Shown: positions 1 through 6,871 of the stretch, piece after piece | How positions within the stretch are numbered: the stretch's first letter is position 1 | Layout of the letters: each line of letters begins with the position of its first letter | NCBI GenBank assembly: GCA_029288275.1 | Contig: JARIHM010000093.1 | Location: 1-13,318 of the forward strand | Source of the DNA: Candidatus Saccharimonadota bacterium | Lineage (GTDB): Bacteria; Patescibacteriota; Saccharimonadia; UBA4664 | Direction of reading: 5' to 3' | DNA length: 13,318 nt | Position numbers and translations under genes: made by a program | Notes under the pieces: generated by a model | Told to the model about the DNA's origin: nothing | Databases searched by the model: none | Seen by the model: the letters and a program-made list of their open reading frames with translations, nothing else

Positions 1-1797
1 GTGCTCCACGTGGGGACCGCCGCAGATCTCGCGCGAGTAGTTCACGCCGTCTGGATCGCCCACGGTATAAATCTTGACCACATCACCATAGCGGTCACCA
101 AAGGCACCCAATACCTTACCGAGCACATCCTTGGTCTTCTCTTCGCGGAAGCCCATAGGCCAATCTTTGTCGATCTGCTCGTTGACGATACGCTCAACCT
201 CAGCAATCTGCTCCGGCGTCATTTTGTCGGGATGACTAAAGTCGAACCGCAGCCGCTCAGGCGTAATGTTCGAGCCACGCTGAATCACATGATCGCCCAA
301 AACAATTCGCAGCGCCTTATACATCAAGTGAGTAGCGGTGTGATACTTCACCACCTGCTCAGAATGGTCCATGAGGCCGCCCTTAAACTGGCCGGCCGTG
401 GCAGTGCGGGAACGGTCTTTTTGCTCTTTCATGAGACGGTCAAAGTCAGTCTGCCAGTCCTCGGCTACTTTAATGCCTTTTTCTTCGGCTTGATCGAGCG
501 TAAGCTCAACCGGGAAGCCATAAGTATCAAAGAGTACAAAGATTTGTTGACCCTCCAAACCATCCTGCGATCGTTTCTCAAGCTCGCGTACGCCGCGCTC
601 CAGTGTTACCCGGAACTGCTTCTCCTCACCTACCAGAATCTTGATAACTTCAGCGTTATGCTCCACAACTTCCGGCAAGGCCTCGCGGTAAAGGTCAGTA
701 ATGACCGGCACGAGTTTATCAACAAAATTGTCTTTAAGGCCCAGGTCATGCGCCTTCACTAAGGCACGCCGAATAAAGCGCCGCATTACGTAGCCCTGGG
801 CAGTGTTCGATGGCACGACGCCATCGACAGCCAAGAACACAGCCGCCTTCAAGTGATCGGCGATAACGCGCATAGACTCGGCATGGTCGTCATACTTTTT
901 GCGAGCCAGCTTCTGGAGCTCCTCGATGAGTGGCCAGAGTAAGCTAATCCGGAACATATCGCCGCTACCTTCAGTCGCCGCCGCAATCCGCTCGAGGCCA
1001 CCGCCAAAGTCAACATTGGGCTTAGGCAGCTCATCTAGCCCACCATCCTCACGTTTGCGATACTGCATAAAGACAGAGTTGCCAATCTCCATGTAACGGC
1101 CGCAGTCACAGTTGGGGTGACAATGTTCGCCCCACTTGGGATCATGCTCTATGTGATCAAACAAGTAAAAAACTTCTGCGCAAGGGCCACAAGGATCGCC
1201 GACCGGTGTGGTAGCCGGACCTTTTTCGCCACGGTTCCACCAGTTTTTCTTGGCTTCATACAAAAAGATGCGTTCGCCGGGCTTAACGCCACGCTTGTAG
1301 CCGTCAGCCTCAGAGCCCATCTCGACTACTTTGGGCTCAATGCCCTTTTGCTTAAATAACTTCTGCCACAACTCAACCGACTCTGTATCCTGCGGCACAT
1401 CGTATGCTTTGGCTTTTTCGCCAATAAAAGCTGTGACATATAGCTTGTCCGGATCCAGCCCCACAACTTCAGTCAGGAATTCGAAAAACCAAGGCAGCTG
1501 CTCGGCCTTAAAGTACTCGCCCAAGCTCCAGTTGCCCAGCATCTCAAAGAAGGTGGTGTGGCGGTTGTCGCCCACTTCATCAAAATCCTCGGCCCGGAAA
1601 CAGGCCTGAGAGTCAACTAAACGTGTGCCGGCCGGGTGTTCAGCACCTAGCAAATACGGCACCAGCGGCTGCATGCCGCTGCCCGTAAAGAGCGTGGTGG
1701 CATCTTCTTTGGGCACGAGATTAGCCCGCGGGATCACGGTGTGACCCCGGTCGGCGAAGAATTTGAGATAGGCAGAGCGGATTTCTTGAGCTGTCAT
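1..1797 (-). CDS. alaS: Alanyl-tRNA synthetase, 3' end beyond window (short form)
   Basis: Charges tRNA-Ala with alanine in the cytoplasm and clears mischarged Ser/Gly through an editing domain. The frame is open from the ATG at 1797 to base 1, giving 599 residues with the C-terminus cut by the window edge. Class II features are visible: the motif-2 region with FFEMLGNWS near residues 83-92, and motif 3 GGGLER at 265-270. The editing zinc site is HTATH (H486, H490) with CGGPH (C592, H596). Odd: only about 30 residues separate the helical domain from HTATH. In typical AlaRS this stretch is about 150 residues and carries the beta-barrel with the PFYAE-GGQ motif, which is missing here. The start is chosen because a TGA-TACAAT extended -10 ends 7 nt upstream; no Shine-Dalgarno is seen. 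Whether a C-Ala domain follows cannot be seen. Identity is very secure. Confidence 0.97.
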   Translation of the reverse strand, partial: MTAQEIRSAYLKFFADRGHTVIPRANLVPKEDATTLFTGSGMQPLVPYLLGAEHPAGTRLVDSQACFRAEDFDEVGDNRHTTFFEMLGNWSLGEYFKAEQLPWFFEFLTEVVGLDPDKLYVTAFIGEKAKAYDVPQDTESVELWQKLFKQKGIEPKVVEMGSEADGYKRGVKPGERIFLYEAKKNWWNRGEKGPATTPVGDPCGPCAEVFYLFDHIEHDPKWGEHCHPNCDCGRYMEIGNSVFMQYRKREDGGLDELPKPNVDFGGGLERIAAATEGSGDMFRISLLWPLIEELQKLARKKYDDHAESMRVIADHLKAAVFLAVDGVVPSNTAQGYVMRRFIRRALVKAHDLGLKDNFVDKLVPVITDLYREALPEVVEHNAEVIKILVGEEKQFRVTLERGVRELEKRSQDGLEGQQIFVLFDTYGFPVELTLDQAEEKGIKVAEDWQTDFDRLMKEQKDRSRTATAGQFKGGLMDHSEQVVKYHTATHLMYKALRIVLGDHVIQRGSNITPERLRFDFSHPDKMTPEQIAEVERIVNEQIDKDWPMGFREEKTKDVLGKVLGAFGDRYGDVVKIYTVGDPDGVNYSREICGGPHVEH

Positions 1798-1804
1798 GGG
1801 GTGT

Positions 1805-1813
1805 ATTGTATCA
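1805..1813 (-). promoter_or_regulatory. Extended -10 promoter of alaS
   Basis: On the minus strand TGA-TACAAT is followed by 7 nt and the alaS ATG. A start site about 7 nt after the -10 would fall at or next to the A of ATG, so the mRNA is predicted to be leaderless. No convincing -35 is seen, which fits an extended -10. Confidence 0.6.
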
Positions 1814-1846
1814 AATTTGAGCGAAAAACGAAGCTGTTCTTGCGAG

Positions 1847-3649
1847 CTACTTCTTGAGAGCGCCCAGCTTGGCCGCCAGGGCCTCGGCCTGATCGAGCTT
1901 TGATTGAATATCCTGCAAGCTCAGGTTCCAGACGGCTTGGCTGGAAATATCGAGTCCCAGGGAATGGAGCAGAACTCGCGAGCGTTCAGCCTCACCCGTA
2001 CTGAGGAGGCGTTGGATCTCGGTGATATAGGTGGAATCGGCCGCCAGTTTGGCTTGCAAAGCTTTGGCTACCATCATGGCAAAGGTGTAGCCGTAGTTGT
2101 AAAAATTGGCCCGGAAATGACCCCAGTAGATCCACCATAACCCAGCGCCATCGTCCATGGTAACAGCTGGCCCAAGGTAGGCGCTCATGTGCTCTTGAAA
2201 GAGCTGGCCAATCTGCTCGTACGATACATATCCTTTGGCCCCAATCTGTGCGTAAAGCGCTTGCTCAAAGCGCATAGCGGCCGTTTGACGAAAGATAGTG
2301 GAGATCTCGGCATCCAGGCTGGAGACCTGAAGGGCCAAGCGTGCTTCATCGTCAACCTGCGACGCGATAGCCTCTAGCACATACTTCTCGAAGAAGGTGC
2401 TGGCAACTTCGGCCATGGGAATAGTGACGCCAAAGGTAAGCCCATTGCAGCGGCCGCCTTTTTGCATGTACCGGTTATTAAGGTAGTGGCCAAACTCATG
2501 ACCCAAGGTTTGGACATCGCGCACCTGGCCAGTGAAATTGAGCAACAAGTAGGTGGGGTGCTCGAGCAGACTGTTCCAGCAGGCGGCCCCACCCCGCCTA
2601 CCGGACCGGGGCAGCGCATCAATATGACCATCCCGGAGAGCACGGTCAAATTCGTGTTTGAAATCCGGATGAAGCGCAGCCAGGGTCTCCCCCAGGAGCT
2701 GACAGGCCTGGTCAAACCCATAGGCGGTCGGCAGATGGCCATAGGCGGTAGCCCGCTCGTGGTAGGCAAATTGTCGGCGTCCCAATAATCGCGCTTTGAA
2801 AGCATAAAACCGGTGCGCAAGCTTAAACTTTTGCTCCACGGCACCAAGCATAGCCTCGGCTACTTCCGCATCGAGATCGTCGGTCTGGAAGCGACCGGCG
2901 TCGGGACGATCATAGCCTTGGAGCTTGCGCAGCCGCAGATTGGTGGTCACAATGGCGTTGATCTCCCGTTCGGCCACCGGCGCTACACGGCGCATGACGT
3001 CGGTCATGGCCCGGCCGGCCTCATCCACCAGGCGCTCATCGGCCGAGGCCAGCAGCTGCGGCAATTCATTGAATGGAACCGTGCGAGCCTGACCGCCTGC
3101 CGACAGCTTGGCGGAAGATTGGCTCAGGAGCTCTTCGATCATCGTCTCCCAAGCGTCCCAGGCCTGAGGCAATATGAGGTTCAGAGCGCTCGTGGTTTCG
3201 GCCGGTAAATCATGAATCGCTTGCTCAAAGCGACGCTGCAGCCAAACCCGGTACGGTTCTAGAGACGGCGCTTTCAATAGGGCCGATTGCTGGGGCCCTG
3301 CTATCTGGCCAATCGCCAGTTCAAAAAAGGTGAGCCGATTACGCAGCTGCGTCCGGCGTTCATTCACTGAAATGGCCCGGGCTTTGAGCTCGGTATCGTT
3401 CTGATTGATAGCCCGGCTGAGCTCAAGGTAGTAGACCGGCCGATCACCCGCCCCAAGGCTACGATACAGCGCCTCATACTGGGCCAGCGCTGAAGCCAGA
3501 ACGGCTGGATCGGCAAGCTCTGCCGTACGCGGCTGCCATGCGGTCACAAAGGCGTCCACTGCTTGCTCAGCCGCTTGCAAATCATGCTCAATCTGAGGAT
3601 CATCGCTTGCACGATACAGCTCAGTCAGGTTCCATTGGTGATCAGTCAT
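1847..3649 (-). CDS. M3-family zinc oligoendopeptidase (PepF-like)
   Basis: Cytoplasmic metallopeptidase predicted to cleave short peptides; no signal peptide or membrane segment is seen. Starting at the ATG at 3649 (MTDHQWNL), it is 600 residues, the usual size for bacterial M3 oligoendopeptidases. The zinc signature HEFGH lies at 384-388 (H384, E385, H388), and E414 in MAEVAST is the expected third ligand about 30 residues on. A longer frame reaches 3742, but its extra 31 residues run through the hairpin at 3697-3730 and do not resemble the family, so I reject it. A TATCCT -10-like box lies 11 nt before the chosen ATG and no Shine-Dalgarno is present. It is followed after 49 nt by alaS, which has its own promoter. 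The family is secure; peptide specificity is unknown. Confidence 0.93.
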   Translation of the reverse strand: MTDHQWNLTELYRASDDPQIEHDLQAAEQAVDAFVTAWQPRTAELADPAVLASALAQYEALYRSLGAGDRPVYYLELSRAINQNDTELKARAISVNERRTQLRNRLTFFELAIGQIAGPQQSALLKAPSLEPYRVWLQRRFEQAIHDLPAETTSALNLILPQAWDAWETMIEELLSQSSAKLSAGGQARTVPFNELPQLLASADERLVDEAGRAMTDVMRRVAPVAEREINAIVTTNLRLRKLQGYDRPDAGRFQTDDLDAEVAEAMLGAVEQKFKLAHRFYAFKARLLGRRQFAYHERATAYGHLPTAYGFDQACQLLGETLAALHPDFKHEFDRALRDGHIDALPRSGRRGGAACWNSLLEHPTYLLLNFTGQVRDVQTLGHEFGHYLNNRYMQKGGRCNGLTFGVTIPMAEVASTFFEKYVLEAIASQVDDEARLALQVSSLDAEISTIFRQTAAMRFEQALYAQIGAKGYVSYEQIGQLFQEHMSAYLGPAVTMDDGAGLWWIYWGHFRANFYNYGYTFAMMVAKALQAKLAADSTYITEIQRLLSTGEAERSRVLLHSLGLDISSQAVWNLSLQDIQSKLDQAEALAAKLGALKK

Positions 3650-3660
3650 GAATTGACTGT

Positions 3661-3666
3661 AGGATA
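3661..3666 (-). promoter_or_regulatory. Possible -10 box of the M3 peptidase gene
   Basis: TATCCT on the minus strand lies 11 nt before the ATG at 3649, just downstream of the hairpin at 3697-3730. It would give a leader of only a few nucleotides. It is a weaker match than the other promoters here, lacks TGn, and has no clear -35. Confidence 0.35.
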
Positions 3667-3696
3667 GTTGGCTCAGGAGAACAAGGCATACAGGAT

Positions 3697-3730
3697 AAGA
3701 GCGGCTTCGCAGGTAGGCGAAACCGCTCTT
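3697..3730 (-). terminator. Hairpin ending the small upstream gene, weak U-tract
   Basis: Arms 3697-3710 and 3717-3730 form a 14-bp stem with a 6-nt loop. On the minus-strand RNA all positions pair, with one G-U; on the plus strand that position is a C/A mismatch, so the structure favours the minus direction. It lies between the stop of the 3784-4131 gene and the M3 gene. The 3' side continues CTCTTATCC, not a proper U-run, so it may be a weak or factor-assisted terminator. Confidence 0.45.
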
Positions 3731-3783
3731 TCCTTGCCGCACGTTGGCGGGATTGATCGTCGGTCACGATGACCTCGGGTAGA

Positions 3784-4131
3784 TCAGGAGGCTTGGCGAA
3801 CCTCGGTGGACAGTTCGGGAAGAGGCACCGCTTGAGGTGCACCAGCGCGCAGCCAGGCTAGAAGTTCATTACCGCGACCCTGAGCCTGCAGGCAGTTATA
3901 CTGCCGGAGCCAGTACTCAATCCACTCATCGGTAAAGCCCCAAAAGCGCTTGGCCCGATTGAGCTGCTCGCGCTGTTCGTAGCCCCGCTCGCGATGCTGC
4001 AGTGGTACTTCGGCCACTAGGATCGCTACCGTCAGGCAGAGATCGGTAAACAGCGTAGCCGGGGTCTCCCCCTGATCCGGCGGCGGTAGCTCCAGTTCCT
4101 GGAGTCGCGTTCGCAGGTTGACCTGATCCAT
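3784..4131 (-). CDS. Small conserved-looking protein of unknown function
   Basis: I do not recognise this 115-residue protein. It is charged and soluble-looking, with a hydrophobic stretch LCLTVAILVAEVPL near residues 31-44, a basic and Gln/Glu-rich part (HRERGYEQREQLNRAKRF), then an aromatic cluster WGFTDEWIEYWLRQYN near 63-78. It has no cysteine pair suggesting metal binding and no signal peptide. The start at 4131 is chosen because GGAGGTGAT, almost the full anti-Shine-Dalgarno complement, precedes it with 8 nt after GGAGG. The in-frame GTG at 4146 lies upstream of that site and is unlikely. It follows mnmA on the same strand after 75 nt that hold an inverted repeat, and is followed by a hairpin. 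It is almost certainly translated; function is open. Confidence 0.75.
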   Translation of the reverse strand: MDQVNLRTRLQELELPPPDQGETPATLFTDLCLTVAILVAEVPLQHRERGYEQREQLNRAKRFWGFTDEWIEYWLRQYNCLQAQGRGNELLAWLRAGAPQAVPLPELSTEVRQAS

Positions 4132-4171
4132 GATTATCACCTCCACGATGATAAACGTGCGTTAGGACGGA

Positions 4172-4217
4172 GTCATTTTATCGTCAAAGCGAGGCGTGCA
4201 CAACCGTCAAAATGACG
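4172..4217 (-). repeat. Inverted repeat with alternative pairing between mnmA and the small gene
   Basis: Arms GTCATTTT (4172-4179) and AAAATGAC (4209-4216) are perfect 8-bp complements, 29 nt apart. The right arm can instead form a local hairpin CGTCA/TGACG (4205-4217), and the two pairings exclude each other. It overlaps the mnmA stop and precedes the strong Shine-Dalgarno of the next gene. A regulatory role is only a possibility. Confidence 0.4.
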
Positions 4218-5250
4218 AAATAATGCCGCCGCCAAGCGTCTGACCGTCTTGCAAAATAACCGCCGACTGACCTGGCGAGAGGGCGCGCTCAGGCCGGCTC
4301 AACTGCACATACCAACGGTCTCCCACGGGCCTGAGCCGGGCATCAATGAGCGCTGCCCGGTAGCGCGCCCGCACCTGATACGGCTGGCCGGCTACGGGCG
4401 GTTCGTTAATCCAATGAAGCTGCTCAAGCGTAAAATGATCACCGGCGCGCTCTAGGTCAGCTGGATCGTCGGTGACGTAGACGGTATTCGTGGCCATATC
4501 TTTGCCTGTCACGTAGAATGGCCGACCGCCGCCGATGCCCAGGCCATGACGCTGACCAATGGTGTAAAAAATGGCGCCGTCGTGCTGGCCGATAGTGGCA
4601 CCAGTAGCCTCAACTACTGGGCCGGGCTCGGCCTGCACATATTGGCGCAAAAACTCTTTGATGCCGACCTCACCCACAAAGCAGATGCCCTGCGAGTCCG
4701 GCTTGGTAGCGGTGGGTAGGCCGAATTTGGCCGCCAACCGGCGTACCTCGGGCTTGGTCAGCTCGCCCAAGGGAAACAGCGTATCGCGCAGGGCCTCGGC
4801 CGACACCCGGTATAAAAAGTAGGTCTGATCCTTAGCTGTGTCGGCCGCCGCCAGCAATCGACCATCAACCGTGCGGGCGTAGTGGCCTGTAGCAATCAGG
4901 TCGGTGCCAGCAGCCTTGGCTGCCTGCCAAAACAACTTGAATTTAATCTCCTGGTTGCATAAAACATCGGGATTAGGAGTGCGGCCGGCCTGATACTCGG
5001 CCACCATCACATCCACTACATGCTGTTTGTACTCGGCCTGAAAATCAAACACCTGAAACGGAATGTCCAGTACAGCCGCAGCCGCCCGGGCGTCGGCCAG
5101 ATCCTGCCGCCAAGGGCAAGCCACGCCAGCCACATCCTGGGTCCAGTTCTTCATGTATACGCCAACTACGCGGTAACCCGCGCGCTGCAAGAGCGCGGCC
5201 GCCACCGAGGAATCAACGCCTCCGCTCATGCCAACATAAACCGTTTTCAT
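4207..5250 (-). CDS. mnmA: tRNA-specific 2-thiouridylase MnmA
   Basis: ATP-dependent thiolation of U34 in the tRNAs for Lys, Glu and Gln, using persulfide sulfur derived from a cysteine desulfurase. It has 347 residues, normal for the family. The N-terminal PP-loop SGGVDSS sits at 9-15. The catalytic cysteine is C98 in NPDVLCNQEIKF, and the partner cysteine is C190 in SQGICFVGE. TGHYAR at 121-126 and the C-terminal barrel with IGQRHGLGIGG (231-241) are typical. The gene ends in TGA, supporting the standard code. The start at 5250 has a TAGAAT box ending 9 nt upstream and no Shine-Dalgarno. The likely sulfur donor is encoded nearby at 6872-8044, with two envelope genes in between. Identity is very secure. 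Confidence 0.97.
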   Translation of the reverse strand: MKTVYVGMSGGVDSSVAAALLQRAGYRVVGVYMKNWTQDVAGVACPWRQDLADARAAAAVLDIPFQVFDFQAEYKQHVVDVMVAEYQAGRTPNPDVLCNQEIKFKLFWQAAKAAGTDLIATGHYARTVDGRLLAAADTAKDQTYFLYRVSAEALRDTLFPLGELTKPEVRRLAAKFGLPTATKPDSQGICFVGEVGIKEFLRQYVQAEPGPVVEATGATIGQHDGAIFYTIGQRHGLGIGGGRPFYVTGKDMATNTVYVTDDPADLERAGDHFTLEQLHWINEPPVAGQPYQVRARYRAALIDARLRPVGDRWYVQLSRPERALSPGQSAVILQDGQTLGGGIISSF

Positions 5251-5259
5251 AACTTGACT

Positions 5260-5265
5260 ATTCTA
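5260..5265 (-). promoter_or_regulatory. Probable -10 box of mnmA
   Basis: TAGAAT on the minus strand ends 9 nt before the mnmA ATG, in the 35-nt gap after the CvpA-CAP gene. The predicted leader is 0-3 nt. There is no TGn extension and no clear -35. Confidence 0.45.
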
Positions 5266-5285
5266 CTAAAAATGTTGCTCTAAAG

Positions 5286-6251
5286 CTAGTCGGTAAAGTC
5301 TTGCGTCACCATGAGGCCATATGGCCCCGCATTCATGATGCCTATGCCAACGGTGCGGTAGGTGGGATTAAGGATATTGGCCCGGTGGCCCGGTGAGTTC
5401 ATGAGGCCCTGGTGGGCTAGATCAAGGGTGGGCGCCAATGCCAGGTTCTCCCCCGCCGCGCCGAAGGTCACGCCGCCGGCTCGCATGCGGTCAAACGGAT
5501 TGTGCCCATCTGGATCAATGTGGCTAAAGTAACCCTCGGCCAGCATGCGCTTGGAGTAAGCCCGGGCCACGGTCTGCGCTGTGGGATTGGCGGCGAGCGG
5601 CGCAATGCCGCGACTCGTTCGCTCGTGATTGATGAGTTTAAGCATGGCCGCCTCATCAGCTGAATCCACAGCAGCGTTCGTAGTACTAAAGCCCAGTTCA
5701 ATGCGTTGCTGACTCTCGGGATCAGAAGTGACGGTAAAGAAATTGAGGCTATTGCCGAGATCGCGACCCAGGCTGTTCTCAACCTTCTGGCGCCAACTAT
5801 CGCTGGTGGCCAAAATAGCCTTAGCCATAAAAGAATTGAGAATTGGCTCCTTGGCTGCCTGTGACAGCGGCAGGGCCGCAAACAGAATCAAGCCAACCGC
5901 CACGAGCACCACGCCCTTGAGAACGTTCAGAATCGCACCGCCCACCTGGCTCATCCACGACCGCGTACGCTCCCATGACACGTGCCGCAAAATAAACCAT
6001 CGTGCTAACAAGGCGCCGGTCACCTCCACGATCATCCACACGACGATAAATCCCGTAACATTGGCCAGCGAGGCCGGGAGGTTACCCCAGGCCGCCACTA
6101 CCCCACCAGCCGCGTGGTACAGCAGCACGGCAACCAACGTTGCCAAAGCAAAACTCGTTAACTCGAGCGCAATCACCGGCAGGCCCCGCCGCGTACCCGC
6201 AAAGGCAGCCAGACACAACAGCGTTAGAATGCCCAGATCCGTCACGATCAT
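5286..6251 (-). CDS. CvpA-like membrane domain fused to extracellular CAP (SCP/YkwD) domain
   Basis: This is a 321-residue two-part envelope protein. Residues 1-130 hold about four hydrophobic segments (roughly 5-20, 26-50, 62-86 and 104-127), matching CvpA/colicin V production-type proteins. A linker (130-200) leads to a CAP domain (about 201-321) with the family marks: LINHERTSRG at 206-215, FSHIDPDG (H244), GENLA at 267-271 (E268), and SPGHRANIL at 286-294 (H289). CAP domains usually lie outside the membrane; their bacterial role is poorly settled, with binding or hydrolysis proposed. The ATG overlaps the stop of the DUF218 gene as ATGA, so translation is probably coupled and the start is well fixed. 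Both domain calls are secure; the function of the fusion is not known. Confidence 0.9.
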   Translation of the reverse strand: MIVTDLGILTLLCLAAFAGTRRGLPVIALELTSFALATLVAVLLYHAAGGVVAAWGNLPASLANVTGFIVVWMIVEVTGALLARWFILRHVSWERTRSWMSQVGGAILNVLKGVVLVAVGLILFAALPLSQAAKEPILNSFMAKAILATSDSWRQKVENSLGRDLGNSLNFFTVTSDPESQQRIELGFSTTNAAVDSADEAAMLKLINHERTSRGIAPLAANPTAQTVARAYSKRMLAEGYFSHIDPDGHNPFDRMRAGGVTFGAAGENLALAPTLDLAHQGLMNSPGHRANILNPTYRTVGIGIMNAGPYGLMVTQDFTD

Positions 6252-6847
6252 GATGATGAACCTGGCTGGTTAAGGTATTCGTATAAAACTTTTTGCAGCT
6301 CGGAGAGGGTCAGGCTACGACTGTAGGATGTAGCCCACCAGTCTGAGCGACGCCAGGCCTGATCATAAGACGAATGGTTAATGATAGCGAAATGGGGCCC
6401 CAGAGCGCGCTGAAACACGATAAAAGCTCGGCGTTGATGATAGGGCGAAGTCACCAGAATAATCGAATGATAGTCAGCCCGGTTAATGATGCTCGCCACA
6501 TTGACAGCGTTCTCACGCGTGTTGGTGGAGGTTTCATCAAGTGCGATAGCCGCCGCCGGCACGCCGGCCGTCTCGGCCCGCGTAGCCATAGCGCGGGCAT
6601 TAGATGGCCCATTAGGATCAAGCGCTGCGCCTGAGAACACGATATGACGGGCCCAGCCCTGCTGGTACAATTGCACCGCTTCGTCGGTCCGGGCATCGGT
6701 TTCGCCGCCCGAGATAGCTACGATGGCGTCGGCCTTGGCTAGATTGTCCTGGGGTGACAAAAAGAATCCCAAGCCAAAAAAGCCACCGGCCAGTAAGCCG
6801 CCCGTCACAACCACAAAAATCACTAAACCAACGGCAAAGCGCTTCAT
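6248..6847 (-). CDS. DUF218 (YdcF/SanA-like) membrane-anchored protein
   Basis: A 199-residue protein with one N-terminal membrane segment (about 5-30) followed by a DUF218 domain. Family marks are KADAIVAISGG (38-48), the LYQQGWARHIVFSG strand-helix block (60-73), AGVPAAAIALDETSTNTREN (94-113), and ILVTSPYHQRRA (130-141), where the His and Arg residues are typical. Family members such as SanA and YdcF are linked to envelope integrity or small-molecule binding; the reaction is not established. It sits directly upstream of CvpA-CAP with a 4-nt overlap, so the two probably act in the envelope together. The start at 6847 follows a TGA-TACAAT box by 7 nt, and there is no Shine-Dalgarno. It ends in TGA. 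Confidence 0.88.
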   Translation of the reverse strand: MKRFAVGLVIFVVVTGGLLAGGFFGLGFFLSPQDNLAKADAIVAISGGETDARTDEAVQLYQQGWARHIVFSGAALDPNGPSNARAMATRAETAGVPAAAIALDETSTNTRENAVNVASIINRADYHSIILVTSPYHQRRAFIVFQRALGPHFAIINHSSYDQAWRRSDWWATSYSRSLTLSELQKVLYEYLNQPGSSS

Positions 6848-6854
6848 AGCTTTA

Positions 6855-6863
6855 ATTGTATCA
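6855..6863 (-). promoter_or_regulatory. Extended -10 promoter of the DUF218/CvpA-CAP pair
   Basis: TGA-TACAAT on the minus strand ends 7 nt before the ATG at 6847, identical in sequence and spacing to the alaS promoter. It lies within the 24 nt separating the cysteine desulfurase stop from this start. Leaderless transcript predicted. Confidence 0.6.
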
Positions 6864-6871
6864 GCAAAATT

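Noticed and set aside
1..1609. Several plus-strand open frames (for example 1-762) across the left end
   Set aside because: They overlap the minus-strand alaS frame, which carries clear class II and editing motifs; they show no domain of their own.
3650..3842. N-terminal extension of the M3 peptidase to 3742 and a small minus frame at 3642-3842
   Set aside because: Both read through the hairpin at 3697-3730 and lack family-like sequence; MTDHQWNLTELY at 3649 is the natural start.
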